Below, in pieces: positions 16,704 to 25,546 of a stretch of DNA of 64,000 nucleotides; position 1 is the stretch's first letter; every line of letters begins with the position of its first letter. The position numbers and the translations under genes were made by a program. The notes below the pieces were generated by a model. It was not told the DNA's origin and ran no database searches. It saw only the letters and a list, made by a program, of their open reading frames with translations. Source of the DNA: Blattabacterium cuenoti (GTDB lineage: Bacteria > Bacteroidota > Bacteroidia > Flavobacteriales > Blattabacteriaceae). The stretch is taken from assembly GCF_014251715.1 (NCBI RefSeq), contig NZ_CP059198.1:186001-250000 (forward strand), read 5' to 3'.

Positions 16704-19355
16704 TTATATATTATTTTTTAAATATTCTAAATATTCTTTAAACTGGGAAATTTTTATTAATGTATCACTTTCTTTTTTCTTTTCCTTTAAAAGAAGGTTA
16801 TTTGGAACCGAATTAACATATTTATCATTAGATAAATTTTTTCTTATTATAGATAATAAATTAGAAAAATATTGAATTTTTTTTTCAATATTCATTATAT
16901 CTATATGACTAACATGATATTCTTTATCTAAGGATAAAAAAAATTGATCTGAACCTAAAAAAAAAGAAAAAAATGGTATATTTTTAGGTTTTTTTATAAC
17001 AGTAACTATTTTATCTAAATTAGCTAATTTTAATATAATAGAATCATATCCTTTTTTTTCTTCTTTTCTTACATAAAATAATACAAGACTTTTTTTAAAA
17101 GGAATATTACTTTTATTTCTTATATTACGTATTTTAGATATAATTTTAATGACTTTTTCGAAAGAAACTAAAATATCATAGTCATAGGATTTTTTTTTAG
17201 GCCAAGAAGAAATAATTAAAGCTTCTTTTGGTTTTCTTTTTTTTATAAGATTCCAAATTTCTTCTGATAAAAATGGCATATATGGATGTAATAATTTTAA
17301 CATTTTCTCAAAAAACTTAATAGTGTTTAAATACACCATTTTTGGTATGCATTTATTTACAGAAATAGGTTTAATAATTTCAAGAAAACAAGAACAATAA
17401 TCATACCATATAAATTTATATAAAATCATTAATGATTCATCCAATTTATATTTTTTAAAATTTTTTTCAAACATTTCTAAAACATAATAAAAACGATTTT
17501 TTAACCAAATAACAGCAATTTGATAATATTCAGGTATATATTTATTATTTTCTTCTATTTTCCAACTTTGTATTAAACGAAAAGCGTTCCATATTTTATT
17601 AGAAAAATTTCTTCCTTGAATACATATTTTTTCATCAAAATGAAAATCTTTTCCTGCACTAGTATGAGACATAAGTCCCATACGAACAGCATCTGCTCCA
17701 AATCGTTTAATTAAATCTATAGTATTCGGAGAATTATTTAATGATTTTGATATTTTTTTATTTTTAGAATCTCTAATAATTCCAGTAAAAAAAACCTTTT
17801 TAAAGGGTATTTTTTTTTGAAAAAACAAACCAGACATTATCATCCGTGCTACCCAAAAAAATAAAATATCTGAACCTGTAACTATATCTTCAGTAGGATA
17901 ATAATAACAAATTTCATGATTATGAGGATAACGAATCCCATTGAAGACAGACAAGGGTAATAACCAAGAAGAAAACCAGGTATCTAAAACATCTGTATCT
18001 TGCCATATTTTATCATAACTTAAACATGTATTTTTAGTTTTATATTTTGCTTTTTTTAATGCTTCTTCTAAATTTTCTGCAACTACAAAATCATTAGTTT
18101 TTTTCCCGTAATAAAAAACAGGAAGACGATGTCCCCACCATAATTGTCTAGAAATATTCCAATCACGAATTTTATTCATCCATTGAAAATAAATTTTTTT
18201 AAATTTTTTTGGATAAAATTTTATATTTCCATTTTTTACGGCTTCAATAGCAGGAATGGCCATATCTTTCATTTTTAAAAACCATTGAAGAGATAATTTT
18301 TTTTCTACTACTGAGAAAGTACGTTCCGAAAAACCTATTGTATGATTACATTTTTCTATATTTTCTATAGCTCCTAATTGATTCAATTCCTCAATAATTT
18401 TTTTTCTTACATAAAAACGATCCATTCCTTTATAATGAAGGGCTTTTTCATTTAAAGTCGCATCTTCATTAAAAATATCAATTATGTCTAATTTGTGTTT
18501 ATCTGCTATATTTTTATCGTATAGATCATGAGCTGGAGTTATTTTTAAACATCCTGTACCAAAATTTTTATCTACATATGAATCCTGTATAATAGGAATA
18601 TATCTATTTATAATTGGAATTTTAGCATATTTACCTTTTAAATGATAATAACGGGCATCATCTGGATGAAAACAAAGAGCCGTATCACCAAATATAGTTT
18701 CTGGACGAGTTGTAGCTACAATAGTATAATTATTTTCTCCTTTAATTTTATATTTCAAATAATAAAGTTTTCCAATACGTTCTTTATAAATAACTTCTTC
18801 ATCAGAAATAGTGGTTTTAGCTTCTGGATCCCAATTAACAACATCATACCCTCTATATATATATCCCCTTTCATACAAATCTATAAAAATTTTTATAACA
18901 GATTTGGATAATATTGGATTCATCGTAAATTGAGTACGATCCCAATCACAAGAACATCCCAATTTTTTTAATTGATCAAAAATAATATTTTTATGTTTTT
19001 TATACCATTCTAAAACATGATCCAAAAATTTTTTTCTTCCTAAAAAATTTTTGGATAATCCTTGTTTTTTTAGTTGATCAACTACTTTCGCTTCTGTAGC
19101 AATAGATGCATGATCTGTCCCTGGAATCCAACAAACATTATATCCTTTCATTCTAGCACGTCTAATCAAAACATCCTGGATTGTATTATTAAGAAAATGT
19201 CCTATGTGTAGAACCCCAGTAATATTTGGAGGTGGCATAATAATAGTATAAGGAATTCTATCATCTGGATTAGATGAAAAATAATTTTGTTTCATCCAAT
19301 AATGATATCTTTTTTCTTCTACAGATTTTGGATCATATTTAACTGAAATATCCAT
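16704..19355 (-). CDS. valS: Valyl-tRNA synthetase
   Basis: Class I synthetase that charges tRNA-Val and edits Thr-tRNA-Val. HIGH is at residues 50-53 (NITGVLHIGHFLNN). The KMSKS loop reads KKISKSLNN near residue 533. The inserted CP1 editing domain is present (IVATTRPETIFGDTALC near 215). The C-terminal anticodon domain and a short coiled-coil tail complete 883 aa. Unlike ThrRS in this window, the editing module is kept. It is divergent from folA with a 30-nt gap. Confidence 0.96.
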   Translation of the reverse strand: MDISVKYDPKSVEEKRYHYWMKQNYFSSNPDDRIPYTIIMPPPNITGVLHIGHFLNNTIQDVLIRRARMKGYNVCWIPGTDHASIATEAKVVDQLKKQGLSKNFLGRKKFLDHVLEWYKKHKNIIFDQLKKLGCSCDWDRTQFTMNPILSKSVIKIFIDLYERGYIYRGYDVVNWDPEAKTTISDEEVIYKERIGKLYYLKYKIKGENNYTIVATTRPETIFGDTALCFHPDDARYYHLKGKYAKIPIINRYIPIIQDSYVDKNFGTGCLKITPAHDLYDKNIADKHKLDIIDIFNEDATLNEKALHYKGMDRFYVRKKIIEELNQLGAIENIEKCNHTIGFSERTFSVVEKKLSLQWFLKMKDMAIPAIEAVKNGNIKFYPKKFKKIYFQWMNKIRDWNISRQLWWGHRLPVFYYGKKTNDFVVAENLEEALKKAKYKTKNTCLSYDKIWQDTDVLDTWFSSWLLPLSVFNGIRYPHNHEICYYYPTEDIVTGSDILFFWVARMIMSGLFFQKKIPFKKVFFTGIIRDSKNKKISKSLNNSPNTIDLIKRFGADAVRMGLMSHTSAGKDFHFDEKICIQGRNFSNKIWNAFRLIQSWKIEENNKYIPEYYQIAVIWLKNRFYYVLEMFEKNFKKYKLDESLMILYKFIWYDYCSCFLEIIKPISVNKCIPKMVYLNTIKFFEKMLKLLHPYMPFLSEEIWNLIKKRKPKEALIISSWPKKKSYDYDILVSFEKVIKIISKIRNIRNKSNIPFKKSLVLFYVRKEEKKGYDSIILKLANLDKIVTVIKKPKNIPFFSFFLGSDQFFLSLDKEYHVSHIDIMNIEKKIQYFSNLLSIIRKNLSNDKYVNSVPNNLLLKEKKKESDTLIKISQFKEYLEYLKNNI

Positions 19356-19385
19356 ATATTTAAAAATATAAAAAAAATTGAAATC

Positions 19386-19882
19386 ATGATGAAAATAATA
19401 TTAATAGCTGCTGTTTCTAAAAATGGATTTATAGGAAAAAAAAATAAATTAATGTGGCATTTACCTAATGATTTAAAACGTTTTAAAAATTTAACTATTG
19501 GAGAACCAGTTCTTATGGGAAGAAAAACTTTCGAATCTATTGGAAAAATACTTCCAAAAAGAAAAAATATTATACTTACAAAAAGTAAAATGAATTACTT
19601 TAAAAAAAAAACAATATTCAAATCGTTTCTTCTGTTAAACAGATAGATCATTTTTCATATAAAAAAATATTTATTATAGGAGGAGAAAAAATATATGCAT
19701 CTACAATTGGACAAGCAGACGTTATAGAACTAACAATAGTTCATAAAAAATTTTATGGAGATGCTAAATTCCCAAAAATAGATATAAAAAAGTGGAATAA
19801 AATACATGAATTTTTTTACAAAAAAGATAAATATCATCTATATGATTACAGTTTTATCCGATTCGAAAAAAAAAATAAATAA
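19386..19882 (+). pseudogene. folA: Dihydrofolate reductase gene with a frameshift at a ten-A run
   Basis: The first frame (19386-19646) encodes the N-terminal half: IAAVSKNGFIGKKNKLMWHL, then PNDLKRFK with the likely catalytic Asp29, and GEPVLMGRKTFESIGKILPK. It then ends in an unrelated tail. The C-terminal half continues in another frame: SSVKQIDHFSYKKIFIIGGE, then KIYASTIGQADVIELTIVHK, ending FIRFEKKNK with a stop at 19880-19882. The frames meet at A10 (19602-19611), and one extra A restores a continuous protein of about 165 aa. Both halves look conserved, so recent mutation, transcriptional slippage or a base-call error are all possible. The enzyme would make tetrahydrofolate used by FolD and MetF. 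Confidence 0.88.
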
Positions 19883-20524
19883 TTATTCTCTTCTATCCAA
19901 TTCCTTTTTTATTCTTGCTGCTAGTTCATAACATTCATTGATTACGGCGTGATTTAATAAAGCATTTAAATCTTTTTCTGTCATTTTTTCTAAATCTTGT
20001 TGACTTTTTTCTTTAAAAAAAATAAGTCCATTATTTTCTATTCTTGTTTCATAAGTTTCATTTTCTTTAGGAACCCCATTTTCAAAATAAATACCAGCTT
20101 TATCGAAAATTTCTCTTGTTGTATAAATAGGAGCTTGGAATCGAACAGCCAAAGCTACAGCATCTGATGTTTTAGAATCTATTTTATGTTCTTTTTTTTC
20201 TATTTTTTCTCCTTCTACATGGGCTCCTTCAAATAAAATATAAGAAAAAAATATTCCATTTACTAATTTATATATAACAACAGCTTTGAGTGTAATATCA
20301 AAGACTTTAGCAAAAGTAATAAATAAATCATGTGTAAAAAATTTAGATGGATCTCTTTTTCCTAAAGCAGAAGCAATAGATTGAGCCTGCAAACTTTCTA
20401 TAATAATAGGAAGTTTAATTCTTCCAGATTCTTCTTCAAGTAATAAAACATATATTCCAGCTTGTATTTGACTTAATGAAATTCCACGTATAGCTAATCT
20501 AATGAATTCATCCATATAACCCAT
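19883..20524 (-). CDS. DUF151 bifunctional-nuclease-family protein with C-terminal UVR motif
   Basis: The 213-aa protein carries a DUF151/BFN domain at about 8-155, for example LPIIIESLQAQSIASALGKR and KIDSKTSDAVALAVRFQAPI. It ends in a UvrB/UvrC-like helical motif (ALLNHAVINECYELAARIKK). Family members have been reported as nucleases, but the function in bacteria is not established. MDEFIRLAIRG at 20515 is an alternative start. Its stop abuts the reconstructed folA stop without a spacer. Upstream is a 163-bp A+T-rich gap. Confidence 0.85.
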   Translation of the reverse strand: MGYMDEFIRLAIRGISLSQIQAGIYVLLLEEESGRIKLPIIIESLQAQSIASALGKRDPSKFFTHDLFITFAKVFDITLKAVVIYKLVNGIFFSYILFEGAHVEGEKIEKKEHKIDSKTSDAVALAVRFQAPIYTTREIFDKAGIYFENGVPKENETYETRIENNGLIFFKEKSQQDLEKMTEKDLNALLNHAVINECYELAARIKKELDRRE

Positions 20525-20687
20525 ATATAATAAATAATTGTAAATATAAATATCCTACAATTTGAAAGGATATTCTTATTTTTTAATTTTTTTTTACCTA
20601 CATCCTTTCATAATAATATATAAAATTCTTATTATATGTAATAATTTTTTTTTATATATTTAAATAATAATATTTAAAATTTTTATT

Positions 20688-21374
20688 ATGAATACTTCTA
20701 TGAGATTTTTAATTCCAACAATTTTTCTTTCGTTAGGATTTATTGTCTCTTGTAATGATGAGATAGCTTCTGTTGGGGAAGAAGAACCTAGCGTTAATAA
20801 AAATACCCCTACTACAGTAGAAACTCCTTCTGTTTCTGATCCCCCTACTTCTACTAGTACACCTACTATAACTTCTTCTTCTACTCCAAAAACTACAGAG
20901 ACTCCAGTAGATATTCCTACTACTTCTACTAGTACACCTACTACAACTTCTTCTAATTCTGGTGATAGTGATCAGAATGATGATACTGATATGGATATAA
21001 ATCCAGTAGATTTATCAAAAGAAATTGAAGAAATAGGAGAAAAAATAGAAAAATTAGAAAAAGAAAGTTCAAAACATTATAAAGAGTATTACCAAATGGT
21101 AGATGTCCAAAAAGAAATATTAAGTGAGATTAAAAGAAGAAAAATGATAATGAGATCTAAACCTTTAGGTTCAAATGAGCAAATACAAGCTCAAAAAGAT
21201 TTCGAAGATCAAAAAAAATATGGAAAAGAAAGATTAGAGGTTCTTAAAGAAAAAAATATACTTTTAAATAAATTTTCTAAATCAATACTAGAAGCAAAAG
21301 ATGAAAAAAAGGCTCTACAAAAAAAACAAGAAAATTTTCTAAAAAGACAAAAAGAAAAAGCGGAAAAAAATTAA
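20688..21374 (+). CDS. Unrecognised lipoprotein with Thr/Ser/Pro-rich linker and coiled-coil domain
   Basis: I do not recognise a family. The 228-aa protein starts with a lipoprotein signal (MRFLIPTIFLSLGFIVSC, Cys22 the likely lipidation site), so it should be membrane-anchored. Residues 37-92 are almost entirely Thr, Ser and Pro, with a repeated TSTPT element. An acidic stretch follows (DSDQNDDTDMD). Residues 107-228 are highly charged with heptad-like spacing (LSKEIEEIGEKIEKLEKESS) and no Cys, and probably form a long coiled coil. The build resembles a surface stalk. A strong intrinsic terminator follows. The Thr/Ser/Pro part has higher G+C than neighbouring genes. An envelope structural role is only inference. 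Confidence 0.8.
   Translation: MNTSMRFLIPTIFLSLGFIVSCNDEIASVGEEEPSVNKNTPTTVETPSVSDPPTSTSTPTITSSSTPKTTETPVDIPTTSTSTPTTTSSNSGDSDQNDDTDMDINPVDLSKEIEEIGEKIEKLEKESSKHYKEYYQMVDVQKEILSEIKRRKMIMRSKPLGSNEQIQAQKDFEDQKKYGKERLEVLKEKNILLNKFSKSILEAKDEKKALQKKQENFLKRQKEKAEKN
20846..20954 (+). repeat. 34-bp direct repeat inside the lipoprotein linker
   Basis: Copies at 20846-20879 and 20921-20954 differ at one base and are 75 bp apart, exactly 25 codons. Both encode the TSTSTPT element in the same frame. This suggests the linker grew by in-frame duplication. Confidence 0.85.
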
Positions 21375-21390
21375 TAGATTAAATATTCGT

Positions 21391-21434
21391 AACGGAAAAG
21401 AAAGAATGTTCTTTTTTTTCCGTTGTTTTTTTTT
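21391..21434 (+). terminator. Intrinsic terminator after the lipoprotein gene
   Basis: AACGGAAAAGAAAGAA (21391-21406) pairs with TTCTTTTTTTTCCGTT (21409-21424), with one G-U wobble and a tiny loop, followed by a nine-T run at 21426-21434. It begins 16 nt after the lipoprotein stop and ends before the pdhB start. Confidence 0.85.
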
Positions 21435-21458
21435 AAAAAAAAACTTATACATACCCTT

Positions 21459-22439
21459 ATGAAAGAAAAAACTTTTCGTGAAGTAATAGCAGAAGCTATG
21501 AGTGAAGAAATGAGAAAAGATGATACGGTTTATCTTATGGGAGAAGAAGTTGCACAATACAATGGAGCTTATAAAGCCTCTAAAGGAATGTTGGAAGAAT
21601 TTGGACCAAAAAGAGTTATTGATACCCCTATATCTGAATTAGGATTTTCGGGAATAGGTGTAGGTTCTGCCATGAATGGATGTAGGCCTATTATAGAATT
21701 TATGACTTTTAATTTTTCCTTAGTTGCTATGGATCAAATTGTGAATAATGCTTCTAAAATACGTTATATGAGTGGAGGTCAATGGAATATCCCCATCGTT
21801 TTTAGAGGACCAACTGGATCTGCTGGACAATTAGGAGCGACTCACTCTCAATCTTTTGAAAGTTGGTATGCTAGTTGTCCTGGATTAAAAGTTGTTATTC
21901 CATGTAATCCTTATGATGCTAAAGGACTTTTAAAATCTGCAATAAGGGATAACAATCCGGTTATTTTTATGGAATCTGAACAAATGTATGGAGACAAAAT
22001 GATGATACCAGAAGAAGAGTATATTCTTCCTATTGGAAAAGCAGATATAAAAAAAAAAGGAACTGATATTAGTTTAGTTTCTTTCGGAAAAATAATGAAA
22101 ATGGCTCTAAATATAGCAAAAAAATTAGATAAAGAAAATATAAGTATAGAAGTAATAGATATACAAACTTTACGTCCATTAGATTATGAATCTATACTTA
22201 CTTCTGTAAAAAAAACGAATCGATTAGTAATTTTAGAAGAATCATGGCCTTTTTCTTCTATAGCTTCTGAAATTTCATATATTATACAAAAAAAAGCATT
22301 TGATTATCTTGATGCACCTATTAACAGAATAACTTTATTGGATACTCCCGCTCCTTATGCTTCTAATTTAATAAAAAATTGGTTTCCAAATGAAGAAAAA
22401 ATAATAAATGCGATAAAAAAAACTCTTTATTTAATTTAA
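21459..22439 (+). CDS. pdhB: Pyruvate dehydrogenase E1 component, beta subunit
   Basis: Beta subunit of the ThDP-dependent E1 that decarboxylates pyruvate. The start MKEKTFREVIAEAMSEEMRK at 21459 is conserved; an earlier TTG in frame lies inside the terminator. Signatures are LMGEEVAQYNGAYKASKGML, DTPISELGFSGIGVGSAMNG, FRGPTGSAGQLGATHSQSFE and the C-terminal TNRLVILEESWPFSSIASEI. The 326-aa length is standard. No alpha subunit is adjacent, so PdhA must be encoded elsewhere, or the protein must use another partner. It converges on metF with a 4-nt overlap. Confidence 0.94.
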   Translation: MKEKTFREVIAEAMSEEMRKDDTVYLMGEEVAQYNGAYKASKGMLEEFGPKRVIDTPISELGFSGIGVGSAMNGCRPIIEFMTFNFSLVAMDQIVNNASKIRYMSGGQWNIPIVFRGPTGSAGQLGATHSQSFESWYASCPGLKVVIPCNPYDAKGLLKSAIRDNNPVIFMESEQMYGDKMMIPEEEYILPIGKADIKKKGTDISLVSFGKIMKMALNIAKKLDKENISIEVIDIQTLRPLDYESILTSVKKTNRLVILEESWPFSSIASEISYIIQKKAFDYLDAPINRITLLDTPAPYASNLIKNWFPNEEKIINAIKKTLYLI

Positions 22440-23398
22440 TAAATAGCTTTAATTACTTTATAAATATTTTCTGGTCTGTCCATGGTATAATAATGTATTA
22501 CTTTTACCCCAGAATTTTTTAATTCTTTAGATTGATGAATAGCCCATTCAATTCCAATTTGAGAAACCATTTTTTTATTTTTTTCTTTTTCAATTTCTTT
22601 CACTAATTCATTAGGAATATTTAAATAAAAACGAGAGGGTAAACTATTCAACTGTTTTTTAGAAGAAATAGGTTTAATTCCAGGAATTATGGGAATAGAA
22701 ATTCCTTCTGATCTACATTTTTTTACAAAATTAAAAAATTTTTTATTATCAAAAAACATTTGAGTAACAATATAATTAGCCCCAGCTTCTACTTTTTTTT
22801 TCAAAAAAAATAAATCTTTTTCAATATTTGGAGCTTCAAAGTGTTTTTCTGGATATCCTGCTACTCCTATGCAAAAATTAAATAATGGATATTTTTTTCG
22901 TTCAACAAAAGTTTTATCAAGATATTTTCCTCTATTTAAATCTTGAATTTGTTCTACTAATTCAAGTGCATATTTGTGTTCATCTTTTGGTGAAAGAAAA
23001 TTATTTTCATATTTTATAGTATCGCCTCTAAGAACTAAAACATTATCTATACCTAAAAAATTTAAATCTATTAATGCATTTTCCGTCATTTGTTTATTAA
23101 ATCCTCCACAAATCAAATGTGGAACCGCATCTATTCCATATTTATTCATAATAGCAGCACAAATCCCTACAGTTCCTGGACGTCTTGAAATTTTTTTTCT
23201 CTGCAAAAGTCCATTATCTTTTTTTATATAAAAAAATTCTTCTCTATGATAAGTAACATCAATAAAAGGAGGATTAAATTCCATTAAAGGATCTAAAGTA
23301 GAAAAAATATCTTTAATATCATGTCCTCTTAAAGGAGGTAAAATTTCAAAAGAAAATAAACTTTTTTTTGCTTTAGTTATATGATCAATCACTTTCAT
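22436..23398 (-). CDS. metF: 5,10-methylenetetrahydrofolate reductase
   Basis: FAD enzyme that reduces methylene-THF to methyl-THF for methionine synthesis. Signatures are SLFSFEILPPLRG near residue 14 with the conserved Glu, HLICGGFNKQMTENALIDL, NVLVLRGDT near 118, and GANYIVTQMFFDNKKF near 210. Length, 320 aa, is standard. It uses the product of FolD (25543) or of the glycine cleavage system (GcvH at 47949). serS lies 14 nt upstream and may be cotranscribed. Confidence 0.95.
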   Translation of the reverse strand: MKVIDHITKAKKSLFSFEILPPLRGHDIKDIFSTLDPLMEFNPPFIDVTYHREEFFYIKKDNGLLQRKKISRRPGTVGICAAIMNKYGIDAVPHLICGGFNKQMTENALIDLNFLGIDNVLVLRGDTIKYENNFLSPKDEHKYALELVEQIQDLNRGKYLDKTFVERKKYPLFNFCIGVAGYPEKHFEAPNIEKDLFFLKKKVEAGANYIVTQMFFDNKKFFNFVKKCRSEGISIPIIPGIKPISSKKQLNSLPSRFYLNIPNELVKEIEKEKNKKMVSQIGIEWAIHQSKELKNSGVKVIHYYTMDRPENIYKVIKAIY

Positions 23399-23412
23399 AA
23401 CATAAAAAATTT

Positions 23413-24684
23413 TTATTTTATATGATCAAATTCAGTATAAGGAACCAAAACTTTAGGAATATTAATTTTATTTTCAGTTTGATTATTTTCTAATAAAGTG
23501 GCCATAATTCTTGGTAAGGCTAAAGAACTACCATTTAGGGTATGACATAATTTTATATGTCCTTTAATAGTTTTGTATTTAAGATGCAATCGATTAGATT
23601 GAAAATTGGTACAATTGGATATTGAACTTACTTCTAACCATTTTTTTTGTGCTATAGAATAAACTTCAAAATCATAAGTAATAGAAGAAGAAAAACCAAT
23701 ATCTGGACCATTTAAACGAATAAGACGAAAAGGTAAATTTAAAGATTTTAAAATATTTTTAACATGTAAAATCATTTCTTCTAAATAATAAGAAGAACTA
23801 TCTTGTGTAGTAATTTGAATTATTTCTACTTTTTCAAATTGATGCAATCTATTCAATCCTTTAACTTTTTTTCCATATGAGCCTGCTTCTCTTCTAAAAC
23901 AAGAAGTATAAGTAGTTGCTTTAATAGGAAGATCAGCAGATGTGAGTATTTTATCTTTATAACAATTCATAATAGGAATTTCTCCAGTAGGAATTAAATA
24001 AAAATTATCTTTTTCTATAAAATACATTTGATTTTCTTTATCCGGAATTTGTCCAGTAGCATATCCAGATTGTTCATTTATAAGATAAGGTAAACTATAT
24101 TCTTTATATGAAGCTCGTATATTTTGATCTAGAAAATATTGAATTAAACTTCTTTGCAATTTAGCTCCTTTACCCATATAAACTGAAAAACCAGATCCAC
24201 ATATTTTTGTTCCTAAATTTAAATTAAATAGGCAAAATTTTTTAGCTAATTCCCAATGTGGAAGAGGATTTTGTATTGTACAATAAATTTTACCTTCTTG
24301 AAAAATAATATCGTTTTTCTCAAATTTTTTTTTTACTTTTTCATCAGGAATATTAGGTATTTGATTTAATTTTTTTTCTAAATTTTGAACAATTTTTTTT
24401 AATTTAATATTAAAATTTTTTTTATCTTTTTTTAAAAGAGCAGACTTTTCTTTAAAAAAATTTATTTTAGATTGAAAACTAATATCTGATTTTAAAAATT
24501 CCCCTATTTTTCTAGACAAATAATTTTCTTTTTCTAATATTTTATTCAGAAAATTTTGAGTTATTTTTTTTTTTTCGTATAAAATTAATATTTCATCTAT
24601 TAGATGAATTTTACGAAAATTACGTTTTTTTAATCCTAAAAAAACTTTTTCTATATTTTTTCGTATAAAAGAGATTTGAAGCAT
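23413..24684 (-). CDS. serS: Seryl-tRNA synthetase
   Basis: Class II synthetase that charges tRNA-Ser. The N-terminal coiled-coil arm that grips the long variable arm of tRNA-Ser covers about 25-105. Class II motifs follow: TSCFRREAGSYGKKVKGLNR near 262 (motif 2) and LNGSSLALPRIMATLLENNQ near 377 (motif 3). Length 423 aa is normal. It is divergent from rsmA with 82 bp between the first codons. Confidence 0.96.
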   Translation of the reverse strand: MLQISFIRKNIEKVFLGLKKRNFRKIHLIDEILILYEKKKITQNFLNKILEKENYLSRKIGEFLKSDISFQSKINFFKEKSALLKKDKKNFNIKLKKIVQNLEKKLNQIPNIPDEKVKKKFEKNDIIFQEGKIYCTIQNPLPHWELAKKFCLFNLNLGTKICGSGFSVYMGKGAKLQRSLIQYFLDQNIRASYKEYSLPYLINEQSGYATGQIPDKENQMYFIEKDNFYLIPTGEIPIMNCYKDKILTSADLPIKATTYTSCFRREAGSYGKKVKGLNRLHQFEKVEIIQITTQDSSSYYLEEMILHVKNILKSLNLPFRLIRLNGPDIGFSSSITYDFEVYSIAQKKWLEVSSISNCTNFQSNRLHLKYKTIKGHIKLCHTLNGSSLALPRIMATLLENNQTENKINIPKVLVPYTEFDHIK

Positions 24685-24754
24685 AAAAAAACTAAAATAC
24701 TGTTTACCATATTACTTTATATAACACATATAACAAGATACAAATAATATTTTC

Positions 24755-24762
24755 TATATTTG
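24755..24762 (+). promoter_or_regulatory. Probable -7 box for rsmA-folD-queE
   Basis: TATATTTG fits TAnnTTTG and ends 10 nt before the ATG at 24773. An initiation site about 7 nt further on would fall after the earlier ATG at 24767, which favours 24773 as the start. No clear -33 TTG is visible. Confidence 0.5.
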
Positions 24763-24772
24763 CACAATGCAA

Positions 24773-25546
24773 ATGCATAAATATATTTTTAAAAAAAAAT
24801 TTGATCAATATTTTTTAAAAGATAAAAATTTAGCAAAAAAAATTGTAAAAAATCTTTCTTTTCAAAATTATAATACAGTAGTAGAAATAGGGCCAGGATT
24901 AGGAATCCTAACTCAATATTTATTAAATAATCCATCTCATAAAGTTTTTTTAATAGAAATTGATAAAGAATTGATTTCCTTTTTAAGGAAAAATTTTTCT
25001 ATTTCTAAAAATAAAATTATTCATAGAGATTTTTTAAAATGGAATCCTGAGGAAATAAATTTACATAATTTTGCAATTATTGGAAATTTTCCTTATAGCA
25101 TTTCTTCTCAAATATTATTTCATATATTAGAATATCATCAATATATTCCAGAATGCGTTGGAATGTTTCAAAAAGAAGTTGCAAGACGTATTACATCTAA
25201 TAAAGGTAAAAAAACTTATGGAATTTTATCAGTTTTAATACAAACATTTTATGATGTAAAATATCTTTTTACTGTAAAAGAAAAAGTATTTTTTCCTATA
25301 CCAAATGTAAAATCTGCAGTTATTACTTTAAAAAAGAAAAATGAAATCATTTACTGTAATAAAAATTTGTTATTTCAATGTGTAAAAACGGCTTTTAATC
25401 AAAGAAGAAAAAAATTAAAAAATTCTCTACAATTATTCAAATATATTCCAAACTTTTATAAAATACCATTTTTAAATAAAAGAGCAGAAGAATTGTCTGT
25501 AAAAGAATTCCTTGAATTAACAAAAGAAATAGAAATTAGAAAATGA
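24773..25546 (+). CDS. rsmA: 16S rRNA adenine dimethyltransferase
   Basis: Dimethylates the two adjacent adenines near the 3' end of 16S rRNA during small-subunit assembly. The SAM site VVEIGPGLGILTQYLL lies near residue 36 and the catalytic IGNFPYSISSQI near 103 (NFPY in place of the commoner NLPY). FDQYFLKDKNLAKKIV near 9 is also typical. From 24773 it is 257 aa; the ATG at 24767 adds two residues. The stop overlaps the folD start (ATGA), so translation is probably coupled. Confidence 0.95.
   Translation: MHKYIFKKKFDQYFLKDKNLAKKIVKNLSFQNYNTVVEIGPGLGILTQYLLNNPSHKVFLIEIDKELISFLRKNFSISKNKIIHRDFLKWNPEEINLHNFAIIGNFPYSISSQILFHILEYHQYIPECVGMFQKEVARRITSNKGKKTYGILSVLIQTFYDVKYLFTVKEKVFFPIPNVKSAVITLKKKNEIIYCNKNLLFQCVKTAFNQRRKKLKNSLQLFKYIPNFYKIPFLNKRAEELSVKEFLELTKEIEIRK

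Noticed and set aside
16624..16875. 83-codon ORF on the plus strand after the TPM gene
   Set aside because: It lies in another frame of the TPM gene and antisense to valS, with no family features.
21423..21458. Upstream TTG start for pdhB adding 12 residues
   Set aside because: The extension lies in the terminator stem and T-run and is not family-like; MKEKTFREV at 21459 is the conserved start.
21339..21557. 72-codon minus-strand ORF across the terminator
   Set aside because: Phe/Lys-rich shadow of the lipoprotein and pdhB genes with no conserved motif.
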